A stretch of 64,000 nt of DNA from the NCBI RefSeq assembly GCF_022539665.2, contig NC_081340.1, positions 3,224,001 to 3,288,000 on the forward strand, in the 5' to 3' direction. This document shows positions 54,015-64,000 of this stretch, piece by piece. Position 1 is the stretch's first letter. Every line of letters starts with the position of its first letter. Position numbers and translations under genes: made by a program. Source of the DNA: Daphnia carinata (taxonomy: Eukaryota; Arthropoda; Branchiopoda; Diplostraca; Daphniidae). The notes under the pieces are model-generated. The model was given only the letters and a program-made list of their open reading frames with translations, did not search any database and was not told where the DNA came from.

Positions 54015-57000
54015 TTATTTGTTTTGCTTGTTATTCTTGATGTCTACGATTCCGCACTTTGAATAAACAAAAAAAGAAGAGTTTATTTTTAAAACACGAA
54101 TGAAAAGAAAAAAGGGAAAAGTAACTTACAGGTTTGTCTTGTATGGCGATAGCCAATTTTGTTCCGTCCTTCTGCCACGCAATTTTGTTGATACTCGATC
54201 CAAAATCGGCGAACGTGTGAACAACACGGCCATTCTAGAAGAACAAGGATAGATTTAAATGACTTTTTGTATGTTCAGTACTTAAAAGGTATGGAGTAAC
54301 ACGTTTTCCTTGGTTCCATGATTTACCGCTGAGGATGAAACACTGCGGTAATTACAAAACCAGTTCGTCACTGGAATGGGACTAACACTAAAAGAAACTC
54401 ACATGGGCGTTCCATATTTCAACGACACCGTTCTCGTTGCCTGTTGCGAGGAGTTTACCATCACACGAGAAAGAAAGACACGTCATTCTGGATGGTTTCG
54501 TCTTGGTTTCCAGTTTGTGCACCACCGCGTGTTTGCTCACGTCCAAAATCTGAGCCGTTTGATCATCGGAACAGCTGTTTTTTTTTTTCAATAATTTAGA
54601 AAAATAAATCCGACATAAATAATAACACATGCTAAGCAATTAATATACCTGGCAAGGTAGCGATTAGCATTGGGATACAATGATCCCGGCCCGGTGGGGC
54701 TCCATTCAACTGCGTTCACTGATTTTGAGTGACCTGTGTATTCTTGCAAAAAAGGTGGCACTAACGGTGTCCAAATCTTCGGAAAGAATAATTAAATTGG
54801 ACTTCATTCTTTTGCCAAAAAACGTAAACAGTACTCACTTTTACAGTAGTGTCAACCGAACACGAAGCCAATAGGAAATGCTCTGGATCCCAGTGCAAAC
54901 ATTTGACCCAATCCTAGGAAAAACAATTTTTTTAACCATAGGACAACTTAACTTTAATGATTTATTATTAAATTTCTGTCGTTCATAATCACCTTGTGCC
55001 CCGTGTAGGCAAACTGAGGCTTGTTAACTAACCTAATGTCGCCAAAGAACATTTTGCCGCTTATATCACACGAGGCGAACGTGTTCTCGGACTGCCATTG
55101 AATATCGCAAACGGCGTTGCTGTGATACGTAAAACTCTGAACTGCATTCTGGCCTATAGCATTCCAGATTTTAATGACCTGAATATACAAAAACGTTTAT
55201 TATTTGCTTTCTTCTTTCTCTTGCCATGCTTAGTGATAAATAGCTTAATTGCGTTATCACCGTGTTCCGACCAGCCGTGGCCAGCAATTTTCCTTCGGGA
55301 TTCCAAGTCATTGCCATTATCTCTTGGTTGTGCTGCTTTTGTTGATAGAGGCTTGTTCCACTCAACGTCCAAAAAGAAATCCAACCATCTTTCGATCCAG
55401 TGACCAGTTGCGTGCCTTTAGGCTATTCATCATTATCATCAAAATTAATTTAGGCAAACAGTTTGAATTTATTGAACGTTACATTCCAAGCCAAACGATG
55501 GATACCACCGCCCTTTTCTAAAGGTTGATTGCTTCCTACGTTCTGTATTCCTTCGAACGAAAGTGGTGTTAAATGATTGAAGTCCGGGTCAAAACTTAGA
55601 GCAGCGGATCCGTTTTTCCCAGTTGAAGCCAAGACGCTTTCTGTTGGATTCCAGGCACAGGTGGAAATATATTCTGTCCAGTGTCCTACAGACATGCATT
55701 TGAAATTGCTTATTCTTCCGCTAAACAATCAGTGTGTTTAGCTTACCTTTTGATGGCGGATAAGTGGGCTCCGACAACACCTTTCTTAGAGGTGGTGCAT
55801 TAGCTCGATGAGGTGTATGAGAAGACAATGAAAGGTTTATTGGTCTTGCCGACGGTAGCGGGTTCGAAGATCTTTTCGGTTTTCTCTGTGCCTTGCCGCG
55901 GCGTACGTTTGGAACTGAGCTGTTAGGGACGGAGGCTACTAGAAAGCCAATCAATCGCCGAGCGTCTAACAGAAAAGCATTAAAATCTATCTCGGATTCT
56001 GGCATTTTCCCGTCTTCCTTCTTAACTACATTCGAAGTGTTCTCCACCCAAGAAATGACACCATCAAGGATAGTGTATGCGTTCATTAACCATGGATGAG
56101 GTGATTCCAAAGCAACTGAGACATGGGCCCCGTCAAAAGAAGACCATTTTTCCAAGCTGTCTGTTGCAATTGTTAAATCGTGCTCAGATTGGATAACGAA
56201 TCCCTTCAAATCAACATTAGGGGCCGAAGGGTCAAACGCGTTAACGGATTGCGTCACATCTTCGAAACAAGCACGCAGAGCGGCTAACGCCCGTTCGTTC
56301 TCTTCGACTAGTGTGTCAACACTGTCTTTCAAACGATTCAGTGATGATTGTATCGACGTGACTATGGCTTTCAAATTGCCTCTTTTTGTGATTGCCTCTT
56401 CCCAATTGGCTTGCGATTGCCGGCCCTGTGACATGGCTTCCTGAGCTAATTTCAAAACGGCAGGCGAAATAATTAAAGTCCTGTGACTATTATCTTGGCA
56501 AGTGTTCAAAGCCAACTGTTGGCATGGGCAACACCACCGCAGTTTTGTGGGTGTGATTGCTGGATTGTAATCGGTGTCCCTATCACGACCGAGGGAAGGG
56601 CTGCGTAATATGAAATGGAAGGGGGAAAATGGAAGTAACCAATGAAAAACAGAAATCTAGCATAACATTTTGTTTTACCTGTCAACGTTATTCGTCAATT
56701 TAAATAACCATATTTCCATGAAGTCAAGAATGTCTTGATTGGTTCGCAGAGCTTTGTTGACGTCCGTTGACTCGAGTTCTGTCCATTCACGGCAGAAAGG
56801 ACATTTTACTCCCAACGGCGAGGATTCCGTAGTTTTCTGTTCATGAAAACAAAGTACCAGTACTGGTGAAACTGTGGAAGCTATTAGAAATTCAATCAAA
56901 TACTTACGTAAATACAATCAAGGCAGACAGTGTGATGACACTTGAGGTACTTTGGTTTGCGGTAATCATTGTTATAGAAGGAATAGCACACGTAACACTC

Positions 57001-57030
57001 GAAAAGACTTTTATTTCCCGTCCCGGACAT
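54015..57030 (-). CDS. RING finger / coiled-coil protein with TBL1-type eight-repeat WD40 domain, probable E3 ubiquitin ligase
   Basis: Eleven exons (57030-56908, 56836-56679, 56600-55747, 55685-55483, 55422-55261, 55178-54993, 54913-54839, 54776-54649, 54574-54403, 54234-54130, 54056-54015) join in frame into 735 residues. All introns are GT-AG; nine are 60-82 bp and one is 168 bp. A C3HC4 RING uses Cys12, 15, 31, His33, Cys36, 39, 53 and 56. A short Cys/His cluster (117-133) resembles a degenerate B-box, followed by a helical, probably coiled-coil stretch (about 145-215) and a basic Ser/Pro linker (about 330-378). From residue 378 eight WD repeats follow the TBL1/TBL1XR1 pattern, including GHW..CAWNP at the start, WSPTGPG plus a PNAN insert in repeat six, and a final V.D.K end. 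TBL1 itself begins with LisH and F-box-like domains, which are absent here. RING proteins pass ubiquitin from an E2 to a substrate; substrate choice by the propeller is inferred. Two separate genes are an alternative, but the 55746-55686 junction keeps phase exactly. Confidence 0.85.
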
Positions 57031-57055
57031 TGTCTACGTGCAAACTAAGCAGTCA

Positions 57056-57259
57056 TTAACCAATTGTGACTATTAAGAACGAAGCAACTAAAAGTTTCCC
57101 CCAGGTTTTGATAGGGTAAAAAAGATAATGTAGTATACAACAAGTTGGAAAGATAAGGACGTTCGAACGTCGTCTAGAAGTTTTTGTTTCCTCATCTTGG
57201 CTTTGATTAGAACACCTACTATCACTTGGTAAGGTATTAACTGGTCTCACTCCTGCCAT
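57056..57259 (-). CDS. Small open frame between ERLEC1 and the RING-WD40 gene, uncertain
   Basis: An ATG at 57259 opens 67 codons with a polar Ser/Arg-rich first half and a hydrophobic second half that could be one membrane segment. It ends 26 bases before the start of the RING-WD40 gene. A possible splice acceptor (CTGTAG) lies upstream of it. It could be a small membrane protein gene, an upstream open frame in the 5' leader of the RING-WD40 transcript, or chance. I do not recognise it. Confidence 0.2.
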   Translation of the reverse strand: MAGVRPVNTLPSDSRCSNQSQDEETKTSRRRSNVLIFPTCCILHYLFYPIKTWGKLLVASFLIVTIG

Positions 57260-57421
57260 TGTAAACACTGATACCGTTTCTTCACCAACCTTAATGTGAA
57301 CTACTGTATAACCTACAGATAACATTAAAAAGTTAAGGAAGGAGATTTGGTACCATTCATGGAATGTGTATTTTTTTTTCAAACGGTACGAAGTTTTTCC
57401 CCTCAAGTATCAACACACGTA

Positions 57422-57427
57422 TTTATT
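57422..57427 (-). terminator. AATAAA overlapping the ERLEC1 stop codon
   Basis: The last codons read AAT CAA TAA A, so AATAAA spans the stop codon on the minus strand. If used, the 3' untranslated region would be only some 15-30 bases, fitting the 392-base gap to the next gene. Confidence 0.4.
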
Positions 57428-59581
57428 GATTTTCTGGCAAAGTAGTTTTGCCAGTGTTTTCTATTTTTACGTCATCTAAATGAATAAGTCCATTGACGTC
57501 AGCGGCTTCGATTAACGGGCAAAGAAACGGGGCTTCAACTCCTAGAACGTATTCGCAAGGTTGTGGTTCCAATAGGTAGAGTGATACGGCATTCATCGAG
57601 TGACTAAACGACTGCTGTTGATTTTCCGATTGAGAAATCTCTTTGCATTTGAGCTTGACTTCTACTCGTCTGCGAGAATCTGCATTAAACACATTAGAGG
57701 GATATCACAATGTGCTTTGCAAATCATTTCCGAATAGATGTACCTGTCATTTCACAATAACCTCCGTCGCTGTACATGTGCGACACTTGCTTCCTTCCAG
57801 TTACCGCTTTCGGGCGTTTGGATGGGTTTTCATCCAACCAGGCAAGGTGTTTCTCTTTATTGAACACACCTAGACGAATAGAAGTCCTCGAACCATCTTT
57901 TTCCTCGTGATACTGATCGACTCGTTTTCCATAACAAAACTCGTACTTCCACCATCCTGTACCCTACGTTCAAGAGTTCACGTGTAACTGATCGAGTCCT
58001 ATAGAAGTGAATCTTTACTTACCCCATTAAGGCAATACTCTCCGGCTAGGAAATCCTCGACTAATTTAGGATCAAATACGGGTTGCGGAGGAAGAGTTGG
58101 TGGCGGCTGTAGACGTGGGCCAGTGTCACCATCTTTCGAAGTTCCTGAGCTTTGTTGATCTGAACTAAATTCCTTATTATTACCAATTCGGCCACTAGTT
58201 CCGCCACCAGAAGGAGTAATAAAAGCCACTGTTTGCTTTTGGCCTTGCCCAGTGGCATCTTCCACTTGACGGAATTCAACTTTGAATTTGGAATCCGACA
58301 GTCCTAATGAATCCTAAACGCGGAAATGTAAAGCAATTGACTAGATGAGTAAAGTAAATAAACTTGCCTTAATACACAGTTGTTCATACCAGCAGATTCT
58401 GTTGTTGCTGCATCATCAGGCTTTCGGCTTCTATTTCAAGCAGAGACGAAGGCTTTTTCGGGGAACCTTCTACTGCCCAACAATTGATTTTATTTTCTTC
58501 AGTTTCTTTGGCTCTATAACAAGAAAGATAAAATTAAAATAAACGAGCAATTACAGTTGGCCTTTGATCTTTTACCTATAATCTGGATGCTGACAGAGGT
58601 GTGGTGTCAGTACCACAATTTCATACTCACAACTTGATGCCTCTTCTAAAGAAAAAATTTCATGTTTGCCTGCTGGATAGCAGACGTAGTAAACACGCGT
58701 CATGCGTGGTTTCCGTTAAGATCGCAAAGTGTCCCACTGTCCATGGTGACAAGCAAATACGGCAACGAGAGTCCTTCTATTTTTCTCACTGGTACTTCTT
58801 GCCTTTCTCCATTTTTTATCTCTGCATCGATCTCAGCGCCTAAAACAAGAAATTAACACAATTATTTATAGTCAGAAAGAGATTCATTGCAAATTTTTAC
58901 TTTGGCGATCCATCTTTTCTTTGTCAAACTTGCCCAGGTAATACTCCTGCAGTTTAACTTTTTTTCCATCCCTCTCTTCATGATATTGCCTTATATACCT
59001 TCCATGGCAGAGCTCATATGTCCAGAAACTTTCCAGCTAATAGTTAATTTAAAATAAATAATTTATTACAAATGCAAAGAAATCTTGATTATGACAAGAA
59101 ATTTACCCTGTATGAGCATGACATCTGCGTAAACAGGGGTGCTAATAATTGCAACGGATTTGGTCCTTCATAGATTGGTATCTCTTCCTTCAGAATTATT
59201 TAAAGAATTTCCAACACAATTAAGGCAATTAAAAGAGGATAAAAGATGATTTTGAGAGGAAAAACAGTTTGCTGCTATTGTGGTTGTTGTTTTAATCAAA
59301 ATACAAGAATGTTTTTAAAAATGCCTCAGGTAAAGTGAACTTACTTCTTTTGTTTCCAACATTTTAGGAATACTGCAAACATATTTTTCCTTTCTTGCAG
59401 TAACCATTGTCACTGTTGGAAGACTCTCGGCTTCTTGTAACAAATTTTCGTTTTCTTTTTCCCATGCCAAACGGTAGATTATAGAATCATCAAAAGCTTT
59501 TAGATAGCTCAAATCACTTTCCAACGCCAAACTTCCACAAATTAAAAACAACAGTAAACATTTTCCAAATTGATGGTACAT
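57423..59581 (-). CDS. ERLEC1: Endoplasmic reticulum lectin 1 (erlectin, XTP3-B), with a one-base frameshift
   Basis: Eight exons (59581-59345, 59187-59107, 59036-58901, 58839-58576, 58513-58390, 58313-58023, 57963-57744, 57679-57423) give about 536 residues if the frame is kept; human ERLEC1 has 483. A signal peptide opens the protein ([14 protein letters not shown]). Two MRH domains follow. The first starts [16 protein letters not shown] and includes CDLN; the second starts [19 protein letters not shown] and keeps the Trp pair and Gln used for mannose binding in this family. The two are separated by a Pro/Ser-rich linker. ERLEC1 works in the ER lumen, binding trimmed N-glycans of misfolded glycoproteins and handing them to the HRD1-SEL1L ubiquitin ligase. 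In exon 4 the frame breaks at 58710-58712 (AAA where AAAA would align), giving TGA at 58702-58700, codon 198. Exon 4 and its flanking intron phases also disagree by exactly one base. All other junctions are in phase, so an assembly error is likely; a broken allele is possible. Confidence 0.92.
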
Positions 59582-59985
59582 CTTTGCATAACATTAACCA
59601 AGGAAATGAAATATCACGGACACCTCAGCAAAAAAAAAATACGGCGATTTTTATTTATACTGGCAGTATACTGTCCAAATTGGGTAATCGATTGTCTGCT
59701 TCAAATTGGATTTTCTTTACAGGACGGTAGATGGCGGAAAGGTAAGTAGTAATCGATTGCTTCGCAATCGTCGTATTTAAACCATAAATATCCAAATTCT
59801 CAACAATTACTTTAATCACTCATTCCATCGGTTTTCTCGAATTCGGTATAAAAAATAATGATAAACAGTGTATCACGTCATGTTTTCTACCATCAGTAAT
59901 GCAAGGTTGTTGGAAGGGTGGCGTGGAGCATAGCTATTGGATGAGGCATCCTTTTGGCGCGGACAATCTGACAGCTACCTGTGGG
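59582..59985. other. ERLEC1 upstream region
   Basis: No gene. It holds a YY1-like motif (listed separately), ATCGATTG twice (near 59686 and 59752), and a perfect 7-base-stem hairpin with a TTC loop at 59754-59770 (CGATTGC, GCAATCG). It presumably contains the ERLEC1 promoter. Confidence 0.5.
59728..59737 (+). promoter_or_regulatory. YY1/Pho-like site upstream of ERLEC1
   Basis: TAGATGGCGG matches the core ATGGCGG recognised by YY1/Pleiohomeotic, commonly close to start sites of housekeeping genes. It is about 150 bases before the ERLEC1 start codon. Identification is by motif only. Confidence 0.3.
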
Positions 59986-60058
59986 TGCCTTGCAAAATAA
60001 TATTGACTAAATATCTTTTTTACAAAAAAAAAAAAATATTTAAATAGCATAACAACAA

Positions 60059-60115
60059 AGATTCGAACCCGTGATATCAGTATGGCAGGTGCAAACTATG
60101 CCACAGCCCCATATT
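60059..60115 (-). promoter_or_regulatory. Leftward tRNA-like head, copy B
   Basis: On the minus strand a GTGGCATAGTTTGCACC A-box-like sequence is followed by the B box GGTTCGAATCT (60069-60059). The last base deviates from the GGTTCGANNCC consensus, as it does in copy A. Confidence 0.55.
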
Positions 60116-60187
60116 TCAACCACTTACTACATACATGAGCTGCCTATTTGAACGAAAGACACCCAAAGCAAAATTTGGTCGAGATTT

Positions 60188-60259
60188 GCGGTCCTGGCAC
60201 AGTGGTTATCACCCACGCTTTGTAACCTGTAGTCCCCGGGTTCAAGTCCCGCCACCGCC
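60188..60259 (+). promoter_or_regulatory. Rightward tRNA-like head, copy B
   Basis: Starts GCGGTCC, with A-box-like TGGCACAGTGGTTATC (60195-60210) and B box GGTTCAAGTCC (60239-60249). It resembles threonine tRNA in its anticodon loop, but its acceptor stem is only partly paired. Confidence 0.7.
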
Positions 60260-60705
60260 AAGCCGTCCCTTCCCTCCACCCTCCCCTTCCACCCACCCCA
60301 AGACATCATTCAAGACATCAATCATCACTTCGGATTCGCAACATTCATCTCATAGAATTACGCAAGATTCTACATACATCGCTTCGGACATCAAGAAAGA
60401 AGACGAAGAAAGAAGAAAGTAGAGCCATGCCTACTATAAAGGGGTTAAATTGGCAGAAGAAAAACACATACACACACATACACACACCACTCACGACACG
60501 TATACAGACGTTTCACATCGATCTGTAGTACCGTTCACTACACGTTAAAGATCGACCCAAAAACTGAGGTAGAGAAGAGGTGATCGTAGAACGTAGGTTG
60601 TTCGTAAGTTCTCCCCATGGCCTGAAAGACGGTTCATGGATGCAGGCAGCTAATCATCGGGATATGTGATCCTCTGTGCCTTACTGTGCCTAATACCAGT
60701 TGGGG

Positions 60706-60995
60706 GTACAGTAGAGCGGCTATTTCATTAAAATTAACAGCCATACGTTATCCTTGTATATTGTGTTTCTAATACTGCACTTTAAACGGTGTTCAAAATG
60801 AAGATAAGTTTTCTACGTGCACAGCAGAACAACTGAATGAAAAATACCAAAAAGAAGTTATTCATTTACAATATGAGATTATCCAAAAGGCCCAACACAG
60901 TATTTGCCAGTTTGTCTACTTCGATTTATACTCCATAATTTCCGAAATATAGAAATTTTCAACGTGATATTGCGAATACCCACAATACAATATAC
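60706..60995. other. Probable Cullin-2 3' flank
   Basis: Between the repeat and the Cullin-2 stop. It presumably contains the Cullin-2 3' untranslated region. I see no canonical AATAAA on the minus strand here, only variants, and no other feature. Confidence 0.4.
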
Positions 60996-63578
<2,583 letters not shown>

Positions 63579-63883
63579 TTTATACCAATTAGATCAATGT
63601 TCAAAAATGTGGGTCATAAAGTTATTCAAAATATTTTCTACCCAATTCTAGATTTTAATGTGATAAACCAAACTGTATTCTGATCTGGAGTCCACAAAAA
63701 TTCCACTGAAAATCGTCAAACCCGCCTAAGGTTGTTGTTATTCTATCAGTATGGTGGGCAACTATAGTTTCGGAGTTTTACAGATGTTGGTCCTGACCCC
63801 AAGATCTTAACAGAGCTTTGCGTTCTAAAAGAGTAACTTTGTTTCGTTGTGTAGATTAGATTCGACTTGGCGACTGTATAACG
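63579..63883. promoter_or_regulatory. Cullin-2 upstream region, possibly bidirectional
   Basis: About 300 bases between the Cullin-2 start and a small plus-strand open frame. AT-rich, with no clear TATA box. If the small frame is real, this is a shared divergent promoter. Confidence 0.3.
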
Positions 63884-63964
63884 ATGCAGGTTCGTCTGCT
63901 ATTCCTGTTTTTGGTTTTCCTTTCAGTTGTAATCGCGAAAGGGCATGGGAAAGGACAACGATAA
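63884..63964 (+). CDS. Small open frame with signal-peptide-like sequence, uncertain
   Basis: Twenty-six codons reading MQVRLLFLFLVFLSVVIAKG and then a short basic His/Gly-rich end before TAA. A positive charge, a hydrophobic core and a small-residue exit are the layout of a secretion signal, so it might encode a tiny secreted or membrane peptide. It may instead be a first exon using an internal donor such as GTAATC (weak), or chance. The window ends 36 bases later, so continuation cannot be judged. No family is recognised. Confidence 0.3.
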   Translation: MQVRLLFLFLVFLSVVIAKGHGKGQR

Positions 63965-64000
63965 CACGAGAGCTTCTAGAAAAGACATTAGATGGCACTT

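Larger units (their letters stand above)
59986..60705 (+). mobile_element. Composite double tRNA-headed short interspersed element, copy B
   Basis: The counterpart of copy A at 26137-26926, in the opposite orientation, between the ERLEC1 start and the Cullin-2 stop. In order: terminal segment with ATTGACTAAATATC, leftward tRNA-like head, about 70 bases of spacer, rightward tRNA-like head, CT/CA-rich unique part with a CA microsatellite, a long shared tail, and an end with TTACTGTGCCTAATACC. Because both copies share the same two-headed layout, the unit was probably duplicated as a whole and not assembled twice by chance. It has no protein-coding capacity. Precise ends and any target duplication are undetermined. 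Confidence 0.75.

Noticed and set aside
55893-56099. Plus-strand open frame inside the RING-WD40 gene
   Set aside because: Antisense shadow of exon 3.

Overview
The window looks like nuclear DNA of an arthropod, most likely a branchiopod crustacean of the Daphnia type. This is inferred from animal gene families with GT-AG introns, nearly all of 54-82 bp, a tRNA-headed short interspersed element, and an intronless FoxG gene of arthropod sloppy-paired type. There is no bacterial or viral gene content, and I saw no canonical tRNA, rRNA or CRISPR array.

Positions 1 to about 53.9 kb are gene-poor. The only convincing gene is a minus-strand FoxG/sloppy-paired forkhead factor at 32.0-33.6 kb. Around it lie tens of kilobases rich in A/T homopolymers, CT/GA and GT/CA microsatellites, G runs of up to 19 bases, and a dispersed palindrome TAGGCCTA (eight copies between 6.3 and 44 kb). 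Open frames there are mostly low-complexity or antisense shadows. This is the usual setting of a patterning gene with a large regulatory territory, but no individual enhancer can be named.

Positions 54.0-63.6 kb are the opposite: three multi-exon genes packed head to tail on the minus strand. In transcription order from the right they are Cullin-2 (60,996-63,578), the ER-degradation lectin ERLEC1/erlectin (57,423-59,581), and a gene joining an N-terminal RING finger to a C-terminal eight-repeat WD40 domain of the TBL1/TBL1XR1 type (54,015-57,030). All three touch ubiquitin biology: a cullin E3 scaffold, an ERAD substrate-recognition lectin, and a probable RING E3. Nothing suggests they are co-transcribed. 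A 26-codon open frame with a signal-peptide-like sequence lies divergent to Cullin-2 at the right edge.

Two copies of the same composite repeat lie at 26.1-26.9 kb (reverse) and 60.0-60.7 kb (forward). Each carries two tRNA-like heads with recognisable A and B boxes pointing away from each other.

The points most worth checking are the RING-TBL1 fusion, the composite double-headed element, a one-base frameshift inside the first lectin domain of ERLEC1, and the sharp switch from desert to gene cluster.
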